Below, piece after piece: positions 34,393 through 43,448 of a stretch of DNA of 64,000 bases. A program made the position numbers and the translations under genes. Where the stretch lies: positions 2,591,501-2,655,500 of the forward strand of contig CP031585.1 in the NCBI GenBank assembly GCA_003217735.2. The letters run 5' to 3'. This DNA is from Marinibacterium anthonyi. GTDB lineage: Bacteria > Pseudomonadota > Alphaproteobacteria > Rhodobacterales > Rhodobacteraceae. Within the stretch, counting starts at the first letter, position 1; the number at the start of each line of letters is the position of its first letter. The notes below the pieces were generated by a model. It saw only the letters and a list, made by a program, of their open reading frames with translations. It did not search any database and was not told the origin of the DNA.

Positions 34393-35005
34393 GGAGACGT
34401 CTCAGATCGCGCGCGGCGGCGTCGATATCCGCATCGGTCGTGTCGAATTGCGGCCACATGACCCGTGCGGCGCTGGTGGCTTCGAAGATGTAGACCGATT
34501 TTCCGTGAGAGACGGCATAGTCGGGCTTGTCCGGACCCGGCCTGTCGACCCTGTACGTCACCTTCAGACGCCTCGCGAGGCGCGCGAGCTGATTGTCCGT
34601 TCCGCGCAGCCCCTGCGCCCGTGGCGTGAAGGCCGAAACATAGTCCGCCATCGCGGGGAGCGTGTCCCGCAGGGGATCGACCGTGACGAAAAGCACGGTG
34701 ATCGCCTCCGCATCGTCCCCGAGCCTGTCCAGGACGGCGCTCAGGTTTGCCAGCGTCATCGGGCATATGTCAGGGCAGAAGGTGAACCCGAAGAACATCG
34801 CGACAACCTGCCCGCGATAGTCCGCTTCGGTCACGGCCGCGCCGTCTCGGGCGCGGGTCATCGCAAAGGCCATCTCGGGCAACAGGCCGGTGACATCCTT
34901 GCCGTACCAGCCGCCATCGTCACAGGCCGACAGGGGCAACAGTGCGCCGGCCAAGGCCAGGCGGAGGATGCCCCGGCGGGTCGCAAGCCGGTCAGAACGG
35001 GGCAT
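34382..35005 (-). CDS. SCO1/SenC-type copper chaperone lipoprotein (first of three)
   Basis: This 207-residue protein has a lipoprotein signal (LALAGALLPLSACDD) and a thioredoxin-like SCO fold with the copper/redox motif FTFCPDICPMTL and the conserved His in VSHGKSVYIF. It delivers copper to, or reduces, the oxidase CuA site on the periplasmic side. The ATG at 35005 is preferred to the track of open frame back to 35092. It overlaps the end of a 51-residue upstream gene by 14 bases. Confidence 0.9.
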   Translation of the reverse strand: MPRSDRLATRRGILRLALAGALLPLSACDDGGWYGKDVTGLLPEMAFAMTRARDGAAVTEADYRGQVVAMFFGFTFCPDICPMTLANLSAVLDRLGDDAEAITVLFVTVDPLRDTLPAMADYVSAFTPRAQGLRGTDNQLARLARRLKVTYRVDRPGPDKPDYAVSHGKSVYIFEATSAARVMWPQFDTTDADIDAAARDLRRLLSG

Positions 35006-35147
35006 AGACGACAACAAGCGCAACTGCGAACGCACCGCCCAGGAACAGGCAGCCGACGGCGGAGAGGATGAGGAGCATATTGCGGTTTTCACGTTTCTTC
35101 AGTGTGCGAAGTTGTTTTGCCGTGCCTGGGTCGGCGCCTTCGTTCAT
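34992..35147 (-). CDS. Small single-helix membrane protein, 51 residues
   Basis: This short gene starts at an ATG with GGAGG seven bases upstream and encodes a charged N-terminus (QLRTLKKRENRN) followed by one long hydrophobic helix (MLLILSAVGCLFLGGAFAVA). Its stop lies inside the start of the SCO gene, so the two are translationally coupled. Small single-span proteins accompany oxidase assembly genes in many bacteria, which suggests a partner role for SCO or CtaG. No family is recognised. Confidence 0.7.
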   Translation of the reverse strand: MNEGADPGTAKQLRTLKKRENRNMLLILSAVGCLFLGGAFAVALVVVYAPF

Positions 35148-35202
35148 GCGGTCCTCCGGGACGGTTCTGATGTGCGTTCGGGACGCTGGCCTTCAGGTGC
35201 CA

Positions 35203-37305
35203 TCATCGGTAAGCCGATCTCGGTTGCATTCCTAAATAGCTTTCCAGAACAGATTGATAGACAGTAACGGCTGCCTCATCGAGGAGGCGGGCCTGAAGGC
35301 TCGCTGCGAGTTCGTCATGTCTTTTTTCGCGCAAGAGGTCTTCAATGTATGGCCGCGCTTCTTCGAGCGATACCGGCTGGGCTTCGGTGCGTTCCAGAAC
35401 CTCGACGATGTAGAGACTGTCGCCGAGTTCGAAAGGCTTGCCGATCTCGCCCGGCTCAAGTGCCATGACCGCCTGATGGAATGGGTGATCGAACATCTCT
35501 GACAGCGGGTCAGCACCCTCACCGACCCAGCCGCTCAGTTCTCCGCCCGTTCCCGCACTGTCGGAATCCTCGGAGTAGTCCCGCGCGACGGTCGCGAATT
35601 CCTCGGGTTTGCCCAGGAAGCCGGGGACCAGCTTCGCGTAGGCTTCGTCCGCCCGTTCGCGCGCGCGGGCTTTTTCGTCCGCGGTACTGCCCAAACCGAT
35701 GCGGACATAGCGGATTCTGGCTTTTGGCGGGTAGGCAATCAGGTCGCTGTTCCGGCTGTAGTAGTCCTGGATATCCGCGTCGCTCACCACGACCTGGTCG
35801 TCAACCTCTTCCTGCTCCATCATTTGTGCCATCAGCCGCAACCTGGATTCGTCGGCCTGTGGGCGCGTCTTCACATCGAGAAGCTGATCGTAGGTGTCGC
35901 TGACCAGCAGCATTCTGTCGATCAGATCGTCCGCGAGACGCTTCATACCGTCCGGGGCACTGTATTCAAGCCGCGACCCGCGGGGCAGTTCCCGAAACTC
36001 GTCGTAGAACTGCCCGAGGCTGTAACGCTCGCTCTTGATCGTGAACAGCGTCTTGTCGCCGTTCGCCGCGAACCAGGCCTCCTCCTTCCGCCGTGCGACG
36101 GCTTCGGCGACCTCCGCACGGACCTCGGAGAGCTCTCGTGTCCGGGCCGGCCTGGACTCGACGAGGCGCACGACATAAAATGCGTCTTCCGCTTGGAAGA
36201 CGCTGGCGAGTTCGCCCGGCACCAGCGCGAATACGGCCGTCTCCCATTCAGGCGCCTCGGTGCCCTCCGCGACCGCGCGGCCCGACGCCATCCTGGTTCC
36301 CTCCTTGTCGGCAGCGGCTTCGGTGAATGTCGCTCCTCCGCGAATCCGCAAGAGGGCGTCGGCGGCTTTCTGGCGCGCCGCGTCCCCGAACGAGCCAATC
36401 GGAAACGCAAGTTCATCGACGATCACGCTCCGGGTCAGTTTGAAGCTGTCCCGGTTCTCATCGTAGTATCGTCGCAGTTCGTCGTCCGTGGGCGACGGCA
36501 CTCGCAGAAGGTCGTAGTTCCTCGTGATCGAGGCGTTGGACCTGAGGCGCTCGACATAGGACGCGACGTAGTCAGGTTCGCGCCGGGCCTTCAGCGTCCG
36601 GCTGATGCCTTCCCGCGCTTCCTCGAAGGTCTGGCCGGCAAGGGCGGCTCGGTTCGCATCATAATAGGCGCGAAGGTCGCTCTCGCTGACCGTGAGTTGT
36701 TCTTCATGGATCTGGTCGGACAATGCGGCAAGCGACAACTCTTCGTCGATGTGCTTCGCGGCATGACGGAACGATTCGTCGCCTTGCGGCTTTCGCTCGG
36801 CGGCCCATCGCAGGACGATCCGATCCGAGATCAGGTCCTCGACCACGCCGACGATGGCGTTCGGCGATCGCATCAACACATCGGCGTCCTCGCTTGACAT
36901 CATCCTCATGTGCTCCGCGATGTCGTCCAGCGTGATCCTTCCCCCGTCGTATGTCGCGACCACATCCGGTGCCGGCGGATTGTCGGCCACCTGATCTCCG
37001 GATGCATAGTACCAGACCATCACGGTAACGGTGCCGATGGCCCCGACAAGTCCGCCCATCCGCCAGCGGCGTATCCCAGAGCCGCGCGATGGCCGGGTTT
37101 CGGGCGCGGGTCTGGCGCTGTCGCCGGGCGTGCCGCGGGTGGTTTCCCGATCCGCGCCGGCGTTGCCGTCAAGCGATGGCCGCGTGATTCCGGAACCGTG
37201 GGTTCCCGGTTCCTCCGAGGCGCTTTCTGCCTCCGGCTCCGAATCCGCCCGGCCGCGCAGGCTGGCGATCACGTCCTGCCAGTTTTGCTTCCAGCCCCCG
37301 GCCAT
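35203..37305 (-). CDS. Membrane-anchored PpiC/SurA-like peptidyl-prolyl isomerase
   Basis: This 700-residue protein has an acidic cytoplasmic N-terminus (about 80 residues), one membrane helix (GGLVGAIGTVTVMVWYYASG) and a large periplasmic part. That part contains SurA/PpiD-like chaperone helices and at least one parvulin domain (ARIRYVRIGLGS to FELGDSLYIVEVLERTE); a degenerate second one lies in the middle (FPIGSFGDAARQ to EDAFYVVRLVE). The ATG at 37305 directly follows the HflK stop. It is likely an envelope foldase co-expressed with HflK and HflC. Confidence 0.85.
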   Translation of the reverse strand: MAGGWKQNWQDVIASLRGRADSEPEAESASEEPGTHGSGITRPSLDGNAGADRETTRGTPGDSARPAPETRPSRGSGIRRWRMGGLVGAIGTVTVMVWYYASGDQVADNPPAPDVVATYDGGRITLDDIAEHMRMMSSEDADVLMRSPNAIVGVVEDLISDRIVLRWAAERKPQGDESFRHAAKHIDEELSLAALSDQIHEEQLTVSESDLRAYYDANRAALAGQTFEEAREGISRTLKARREPDYVASYVERLRSNASITRNYDLLRVPSPTDDELRRYYDENRDSFKLTRSVIVDELAFPIGSFGDAARQKAADALLRIRGGATFTEAAADKEGTRMASGRAVAEGTEAPEWETAVFALVPGELASVFQAEDAFYVVRLVESRPARTRELSEVRAEVAEAVARRKEEAWFAANGDKTLFTIKSERYSLGQFYDEFRELPRGSRLEYSAPDGMKRLADDLIDRMLLVSDTYDQLLDVKTRPQADESRLRLMAQMMEQEEVDDQVVVSDADIQDYYSRNSDLIAYPPKARIRYVRIGLGSTADEKARARERADEAYAKLVPGFLGKPEEFATVARDYSEDSDSAGTGGELSGWVGEGADPLSEMFDHPFHQAVMALEPGEIGKPFELGDSLYIVEVLERTEAQPVSLEEARPYIEDLLREKRHDELAASLQARLLDEAAVTVYQSVLESYLGMQPRSAYR

Positions 37306-37306
37306 G

Positions 37307-38437
37307 CTACCGAAGCCCAGTCGGCGAAAGGATCGGGCCAGAGGACTCCTCGCCGAAGAGCTTGAGGTTGAAGCGTCCTCCCCGTTCTGTATCAAGCGCA
37401 TAGACTCGGACCCGGGGAAGGATCTTCTCGATGGTATCAAGAAACATGCGATACCGGGTCACGTCTTCGCCAAAGGAGACCGAGTTGCTGCGATATTCGG
37501 CCAGAAGATACTCGAAGGCCTGGGCCGCGCCGGTGGCAGACGCCAGGACGCCGGACCTGTAGGCCTGCGCCTCGGCCGCCAGTCGCTGCGCCTCGCCACG
37601 GGCTTCGGGGATCAGGCTGTTCGCGTAACCGCGCGCTTCGTTTATCATCCTGGCCTTTTCTTCTCTGGCCGTGTTCACACCCGAAAAGGCATCGGCGACG
37701 TCCTGTGGCGGGAAGGCCTTCTGCAGGTCGATGCCCACGATCGCCAGCCCGCTGCCGTAGGCATCGAGGCGCCGCTGGGCCTCGTCGCGGATCGACTGCT
37801 GAAGCGACTGGCGGCCGCTGGTGAGAAGCGCGTCCACGGGCAGTCCGGTCACGAGTTGCGTCACCGCGCCGCGAAGCGCGTCGCGCACGGTAAGATAGGG
37901 TGCATTGCCGATGTTCAGCAGATAGTCCGCCGGATCCCGAACCTGATACTGCGCGATCACTTCGATATCCACGACATTGGTGTCGCCCGACAACGCCTGA
38001 AGTTTCGACGGGGGCTCGGGGTGGCTGTGATCTTCCTCCTTCGCGTCGATGCCGACCTGTTCGCGGCGCACCGTGCTGACGTTGACGACATCCACACGGT
38101 CGACGGGCCAGGGCAGCCGATAGTGAAGCCCCGGCTGCATACGTGGTGCGACGACGGCGCCGAAACGCCGGACCACAGCGGCTTCTCCCGGTGCCACCGA
38201 GTAGACGCCCGTGGCGAGATAGACGGCCAGACCCGATGCGAGCAGACCCCAGACCAAATAGACCGGCCGGAAGTGGCCAAGCGCAACCCGCATGTCTGCG
38301 ACGGGCGACTCGGCGCCGGTGGCAAGGCCGCGGGCTGCGTCCGCCGCGGCTTTCCGAACCCGTCGGGCGCGGCTCTTCCACCTGCCAGCCGGCCTGGGCG
38401 CTGAGTTGTCATGCGAGAGAGGGTTGTCGTCGCTCAT
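37307..38437 (-). CDS. hflK: HflK-like SPFH membrane protein
   Basis: This 376-residue protein has a Pro/basic N-terminus, one membrane helix (VYLVWGLLASGLAVYLATGVY, near 59-79) and an SPFH/band 7 domain starting VAPGEAAVVRRFGAVV, with the long helix rich in Ala/Glu/Arg (ARMINEARGYANSLIPEARGEAQRLAAEAQAYR). HflK with HflC forms a cage around the FtsH protease. No ftsH is in the window, so it would act on the host enzyme or on its own. ATGA overlap with hflC. Confidence 0.9.
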   Translation of the reverse strand: MSDDNPLSHDNSAPRPAGRWKSRARRVRKAAADAARGLATGAESPVADMRVALGHFRPVYLVWGLLASGLAVYLATGVYSVAPGEAAVVRRFGAVVAPRMQPGLHYRLPWPVDRVDVVNVSTVRREQVGIDAKEEDHSHPEPPSKLQALSGDTNVVDIEVIAQYQVRDPADYLLNIGNAPYLTVRDALRGAVTQLVTGLPVDALLTSGRQSLQQSIRDEAQRRLDAYGSGLAIVGIDLQKAFPPQDVADAFSGVNTAREEKARMINEARGYANSLIPEARGEAQRLAAEAQAYRSGVLASATGAAQAFEYLLAEYRSNSVSFGEDVTRYRMFLDTIEKILPRVRVYALDTERGGRFNLKLFGEESSGPILSPTGLR

Positions 38438-39399
38438 GGCCGGACCCCCGGCACATTGCTCCGGCCTGTATCCGCCTCGGCATCGGCAAGATTGCTCGAA
38501 CCTGTGGAGGGGGGCGGTTGCAGCACGCTGCGCGGATCGAGATAGCGCAACAGTTCAGAGTCGGACGGCAGAATGAGGGTCGTGCCGTCGTCGATGAACT
38601 TGTCGTATGATTCGAGTGTCCGGGAAAACTGGTAGAACTCCTTGTCCTTGCCGAACGCCCCTGCGTAGATGGATACCGCATCCGCGTCGGCGCGGCCGCG
38701 CGTCTCGGTGGCGTCCTGGCTTGCCGCAGCCAGGATCGCTGCCTTCTCCGTATCGGCCTCCGCCCTGATCCGGGCTGCTTCCTCGGTCCCTTCGGAGCGA
38801 AACTGCCGCGCTATAGCTTCGCGCTCGGACCGCATCCTCTGGAATACGCTCGAAAGGTTAGCGGGCGGGAAGGTCAGTTCCTTGAGCTGCACGTCAGTTA
38901 CGGTGAACCCGTAAGGCTCCGTCCGGGCCGCGGCGCGCTCGCGCACGGCCGCCAGGGTATCGGGAAGCTTGACGTTGGAGGTATCCACCGTAACGAGTTG
39001 ACCCAGCTCGACCTGCCCGAGTGCCGCACCCAGTTCGGACCGCACGATATCATTCAGCCGCAAGTCCGCGCCGCGCAAGTCGCGGACGTTCTTGACGAAG
39101 GCGAGCGCATCGGTCACGCGCCATGTCGCGTAGGCTTCCGCGACGATGTTCTTCTTGTCGCCGCTGAGAAACTCGGTTCGTGGCAGTGTGTAGACCTGCA
39201 ACTGATTGCTGATCTTGACGACGCTCTGCACCGGATCGGGCAGCTTTGCATAAAGCCCGGGTTCGTTAATGATCCTCACGGGGTTGCCGAACTGGGTAAC
39301 GATGGCATCCTCGGTGGTATCGACCTGAAAGTAGACCAGGCTGACGGCCAGGAACGCGAGCGCCAAGGCCCCGAAGCCAAGAAAGCGAAGGATTTTCAT
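38434..39399 (-). CDS. hflC: HflC-like SPFH membrane protein
   Basis: This 321-residue protein has an N-terminal signal-anchor (LRFLGFGALALAFLAVSLVYFQ) and an SPFH domain of HflC type (EDAIVTQFGNPVRIINEPGLYAKLPDPVQSV; FRSEGTEEAARIRAEADTEKAAILAAA). Expected to pair with HflK. It lies 31 bases after the CDF::HflK fusion gene, and all four genes run leftward in one operon. Confidence 0.92.
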   Translation of the reverse strand: MKILRFLGFGALALAFLAVSLVYFQVDTTEDAIVTQFGNPVRIINEPGLYAKLPDPVQSVVKISNQLQVYTLPRTEFLSGDKKNIVAEAYATWRVTDALAFVKNVRDLRGADLRLNDIVRSELGAALGQVELGQLVTVDTSNVKLPDTLAAVRERAAARTEPYGFTVTDVQLKELTFPPANLSSVFQRMRSEREAIARQFRSEGTEEAARIRAEADTEKAAILAAASQDATETRGRADADAVSIYAGAFGKDKEFYQFSRTLESYDKFIDDGTTLILPSDSELLRYLDPRSVLQPPPSTGSSNLADAEADTGRSNVPGVRP

Positions 39400-39430
39400 A
39401 TTTGGAGTACCCCACGTGTTTTCTGATCGG

Positions 39431-41026
39431 TCAGGGCTGCAAGCGCCGGCCGGATGGCTGCGGGAGCCAGAGATCGGTCGTGTCCGGCGTGGTGGCCGGA
39501 TCGACGATCAGTTTGCGAACGCCGTTCAGAGACCGCTCGACAGCTTCCAGATACAGTCGCTGACGCGTGATCTCTGGTGCCTTCGAGTAAGCGGTCTGAC
39601 GCGCAACGAAACTCGCGGCTTCCCCGGACGCCCGCGCGAGCCTCTCGGCTGCGTAGGCCTGCGCGGACTGACGCATTCGATCCGCATCGCCGCGGGCCAC
39701 GGGCAACACCTCGTTTCGGTAGGCGGTCGCCTCGTTGACGAAAGTGTTGCGATCCTCGCGTGCGCTTGCGACATCGCGGAACGCCTCGGCGACTTCGCGC
39801 GGAGGCGCGCTCTCGAGGAGCTGTACGCCCGAGACGCGCAGCCCGCTTTCGTTCCGGTCAAGCGCGGCCTGCGCGGTGGCCATCGCTTTCTGCTCGATTT
39901 CGGTCTTGTCGACAGTCAGCAGCGCGTCCACGGATTCGCCGGCGACGACGCCGCGGAAAGCGGCGATCGACGTCTCCATCACCAACTCCTCGGGATCCGC
40001 GACATTGAGAAGATAGGCGGCAGGATCCTGCACCGTGTAATGAACGCTTGCCCGCACCGAAATCAGGTTCTCGTCGCCGGTCAGCATCTGGGTTGGCGGT
40101 GTCTCGATCCGGCGCACCTGATCGGAGGCGACAACATCGACGCGCTCGACAGGCGCTGGCCAACGGTAGTGCAGGCCGGGTCCGGTCCGGGCGACGACCG
40201 CGCCGAACCGTCGGACGACCGCCGTCTCGCCTGGCTGCACGGTGTAAAAGCCGCTAACGAGAAACAGCCCCGCAATGAGAAATGCACCGGCGGGAACGAC
40301 CGCCCGAAGATTGACATGCTTCGGGGCGGTCACCCCGGTCTCGCCCTCCAGATCCAGGAGGCGCCGCTGTCGCAGAGCCGCGATGGCCGAGGCGGCGATC
40401 TGGAACCCCGACAGGAAGACCATCACGGCAACGATCGCCGCCGCCGCCAGATCGAGTTTCGACAACCCCAAAGCGGAGCCGGCCAGTCCAACGACGACAA
40501 CGATGGAGGCATAAATGTCGACCTGAGAGTGGTAGCCGCTCGCGATCAGGGCCGGCGACCCCGTCTGGCGGCCAACGTAAAGTTTATAGCGGGCGATCAC
40601 ATAGGCCACTGCGACGCTGACGAGCGAGGCCAGCGTGATCGGGCCCAGGTTCCGAAGTTCCGCGCTTGTCCCGGCCAGGACGTCGATAACGATCTCGATG
40701 CCGACATAGAAGATCGCTCCGGAAACGATCAGGGCTATGAGGTTTTCCAAGGCGCCTACGCCCTGCCGCACCGGATCAGAGCCGCGGATCCGGCGGCTGA
40801 GGTACAGCCCGGCAAGGACAAAAAGGCCGATAGCCAGGTCCGTCAGCGAATGCAGGGCGCTGGATCGCAAAGCAATGCTTCCGGATACGCCCGAAAGCCA
40901 GAACTTGAACAAGATCAGCAGAACGTTGATCATGGCCGTGATGAGTACTGTGCGTTCCTTGCGGTCCATCGTACGGAAGACCTCTCTCTCGTTTCCTTGA
41001 CCGGCTTTGATAGACGAATGGCGCAC
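39431..41026 (-). CDS. Fusion of a cation-diffusion-facilitator membrane domain to an HflK-like SPFH domain
   Basis: This 531-residue protein has two parts. Residues about 20-230 form a six-helix CDF membrane domain with both metal-site signatures: HSLTD in helix 2 (near 59-63) and HSQVD in helix 5 (near 165-169). Residues about 245-520 are HflK-like (VQPGETAVVRRFGAVV). The usual cytoplasmic CDF domain is missing, replaced by the SPFH part. It may couple divalent metal export or sensing to membrane protein quality control. The GTG at 41026 or the ATG at 40969 could be the start. Confidence 0.85.
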   Translation of the reverse strand: MRHSSIKAGQGNEREVFRTMDRKERTVLITAMINVLLILFKFWLSGVSGSIALRSSALHSLTDLAIGLFVLAGLYLSRRIRGSDPVRQGVGALENLIALIVSGAIFYVGIEIVIDVLAGTSAELRNLGPITLASLVSVAVAYVIARYKLYVGRQTGSPALIASGYHSQVDIYASIVVVVGLAGSALGLSKLDLAAAAIVAVMVFLSGFQIAASAIAALRQRRLLDLEGETGVTAPKHVNLRAVVPAGAFLIAGLFLVSGFYTVQPGETAVVRRFGAVVARTGPGLHYRWPAPVERVDVVASDQVRRIETPPTQMLTGDENLISVRASVHYTVQDPAAYLLNVADPEELVMETSIAAFRGVVAGESVDALLTVDKTEIEQKAMATAQAALDRNESGLRVSGVQLLESAPPREVAEAFRDVASAREDRNTFVNEATAYRNEVLPVARGDADRMRQSAQAYAAERLARASGEAASFVARQTAYSKAPEITRQRLYLEAVERSLNGVRKLIVDPATTPDTTDLWLPQPSGRRLQP

Positions 41027-41198
41027 TGAACATCGGTGAGGTTGCCATTCGCGCCGACAGTCCCTCTAGGGGAAGGTTGTTTCACTGCTTTGTCGCTTTG
41101 GTAGGGCTTTCTGACGAACGTTATCAATCTGGCCGTCTGTAAAATCTTGCCACATCTTTTTTCGGGACGCCCCGCCGTGCCGCGGGTATCAGGACGTC

Positions 41199-41921
41199 AT
41201 GACAGAGCACCAAGCACACATTCTAGTCGTCGATGACCACCACGAGATCCGCGAACTGGTTGCCGGACTTTTGTCTCGGGCCGGATACCGTGTGAGCAGC
41301 GTCGCGGACGGCGTACAGATGCGCCGTCTTCTGAAAGTCCAACAGATTGACCTTGTCGTTCTCGACCTCATGCTTCCCGGCGATGACGGGCTGACGCTCT
41401 GCCGTGATCTTCGCGCCAAATCCGAGCTGCCCGTGATCATGCTTACCGCAAGAGGAGAGGAGTTCGACCGGGTGCTCGGGCTTGAAATGGGAGCGGACGA
41501 TTACCTGCCCAAGCCCTTTGGCGGCCGGGAACTGATCGCACGGATCCGCGCCGTTCTAAGGCGGGCAAGAGCACTTCCGGTGGGCGAAAGCAAATCTTCC
41601 GTCGCAGCGTGGCGTTTCGACCGTTGGATCTTTGATCTTGCCGCAAGGAGGCTAAGGTCCGTTTCCGATGTGGTCGTGCCCCTGAGCACGTCTGAATTCA
41701 ATCTCCTGAGAGTCCTTATCGAAAGGCCGGGAACGGTGCTGACCCGGGAACAGTTGCTCGATCTGACCCGCGGTCGAGATGCCGACTTTGTTGACCGGAG
41801 CATAGACACGAGAATTAGCCGCCTGCGCCGGAAGATTGAGCTGGACCCTCAAAATCCCGAAATCATCAAGACCGTATGGGGCGGCGGATACATCTTTTCA
41901 GCTGAGGTGGTCCGGGGATGA
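41199..41921 (+). CDS. OmpR-family response regulator
   Basis: This 240-residue protein has a receiver domain (HILVVDDHHEIREL; phosphorylated Asp in VVLDLMLPGDDG near residue 56; Lys in YLPKPFGGREL) and a C-terminal winged helix (STSEFNLLRVLIERPGTVLTREQLLDLTRGRD). The start is 173 bases from the divergent CDF::HflK gene. The stop overlaps the histidine kinase start, so they form one operon. Targets may include the neighbouring membrane-stress genes; this is inferred from position. Confidence 0.92.
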   Translation: MTEHQAHILVVDDHHEIRELVAGLLSRAGYRVSSVADGVQMRRLLKVQQIDLVVLDLMLPGDDGLTLCRDLRAKSELPVIMLTARGEEFDRVLGLEMGADDYLPKPFGGRELIARIRAVLRRARALPVGESKSSVAAWRFDRWIFDLAARRLRSVSDVVVPLSTSEFNLLRVLIERPGTVLTREQLLDLTRGRDADFVDRSIDTRISRLRRKIELDPQNPEIIKTVWGGGYIFSAEVVRG

Positions 41922-43342
41922 GGCGCCTCTTGCCGAAGAGTCTCGTCGGCCAAACAGCTGCCGTGTTAATACTCGGGCTGATCGCTACCCATTTGCTGAC
42001 AATCATAATTTTCGAGGAACATCGCAGGGTCGTCCTAAACGAGACCGAGCAACAACATATCGCACAACTCGTCGCGGCGATTTCCGACATCATTCTAAGT
42101 GTACCTGATGATGATCGCGAGTTGGTCGCGCGCGCCTCCGAAAGTCATAGCTTTCGAGTCTCCTTGGTGCCTATCACCCCTTCTTCGGTTAATGTGGTGG
42201 ACGACCCGCAGTCTGCCCGCCTTGGCGAACTGCTCAAGCGTCGGATACAAACGGCCGTGGATGAGCCAATCCAAGTGGAAATCGGCGAGGCCAAGCCACA
42301 GGATGAACTGTCAGTCAACGCAACGATCGTTGAATGGCTTCAAACGCGATTGCTGCGCATGGCTACGGGACATGATCAGGATACTGCGCTCCTTGTTTCG
42401 GTGCCGCTACCGACGGGTGAACGGATTGATTTCACAACCATGCTACCCCTAGCGGCGGCTCCCGGATGGCCAAAAGTGGTCGCAACGACGGGAATCTTTC
42501 TTTTCGCTGTCCTTCTGCTTTCTGTCTGGACAGTCAGACGGCTGCTCTTGCCGGTGCGGGTCTTTGCCGACGCGGCAACTTCATTCTCTCAAGACGTTCA
42601 GGCGCCGTCCCTGCCTCTGACCGGACCGTACGAACTTCGTGAGGCGATAGGAGCATTCAATGAGATGCAACTCCGTATCCGTTCACAATTCGAACAACGC
42701 ACACAAATGCTTGCCGCCATCTCGCATGATCTGCGAACGCCGCTTACGGTCGCTCGGCTGAGGGCCGAGACAATTGACGAATCTGATGTCCGGGAGCGGA
42801 TCGTCAGTTCGCTTGCCGAAATGGACCAGATGCTACAGACCACTCTCGCCTTCGCTCGCGAGGGAACCGAAAGCGAATCGACTAGCATGACGAACCTTGG
42901 TGCCCTTGTTGAAGCGATTTGCGATGATTTGGCAGAGTTGGAGTATGATGTGACGGCCGCGATTCCGGACGGTATTATTTTGCCTTGCAGGCCCGTAGCC
43001 TTGAAGCGTGCTCTGACGAACCTGATTGAGAACGCGATACGTTATGGCACTTGCGCAGTTGTCGATGTTCGGTCCGATGCCCAGGCAGCCGAAATTGTCA
43101 TTGCCGACAGCGGCCCCGGTATCCCGGCCAAAGACTTGGAGCGAGTATTCCTTCCGTTTCATCGACTGGATGCTTCACGCAATCGAGAGACCGGAGGCCT
43201 GGGGTTGGGACTGGCAATAGCGAAGAGAATTGTAGAGTCTCACGGTGGCCAAATACGGCTCTCCAACCGAGATGTGGGCGGGCTGGAAGTCCGCGTCAGT
43301 TTGCCGGTGCATTTCACCAAAGAGCTTCAAGACGTCAAGTAG
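41918..43342 (+). CDS. Sensor histidine kinase
   Basis: This 474-residue kinase has two membrane helices (about 9-29 and 186-206) around a periplasmic sensor of about 150 residues, a HAMP region, a dimerisation domain with the phosphorylated His in SHDLRTPLTVARLR (near 269), and an ATPase domain with NLIENAIRYG, DSGPGIP and GGLGLGLAIAKR. The sensor has no metal-rich cysteine or histidine cluster, so its signal is unclear. It pairs with the adjacent OmpR-type regulator. Confidence 0.92.
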   Translation: MRRLLPKSLVGQTAAVLILGLIATHLLTIIIFEEHRRVVLNETEQQHIAQLVAAISDIILSVPDDDRELVARASESHSFRVSLVPITPSSVNVVDDPQSARLGELLKRRIQTAVDEPIQVEIGEAKPQDELSVNATIVEWLQTRLLRMATGHDQDTALLVSVPLPTGERIDFTTMLPLAAAPGWPKVVATTGIFLFAVLLLSVWTVRRLLLPVRVFADAATSFSQDVQAPSLPLTGPYELREAIGAFNEMQLRIRSQFEQRTQMLAAISHDLRTPLTVARLRAETIDESDVRERIVSSLAEMDQMLQTTLAFAREGTESESTSMTNLGALVEAICDDLAELEYDVTAAIPDGIILPCRPVALKRALTNLIENAIRYGTCAVVDVRSDAQAAEIVIADSGPGIPAKDLERVFLPFHRLDASRNRETGGLGLGLAIAKRIVESHGGQIRLSNRDVGGLEVRVSLPVHFTKELQDVK

Positions 43343-43448
43343 CGAGCCGTCTGCATCTTCGGATCGGTCTGCTCGCCGAGAACTGCGCCGATCAGGTGGT
43401 TCCTCTCCGTCAAAACCTGGACCTGTGAAAACACTCGGTGCGCAATGC

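Noticed and set aside
41061-41076. TCCCTCTAGGGGAAGG between the CDF::HflK and response-regulator genes, similar to a copper-type MerR (CueR) operator
   Set aside because: It contains CTAGAGGG on the minus strand, but no -35 and -10 boxes at 19-bp spacing are visible, and the half-sites do not match the island's operators. Too weak to call.
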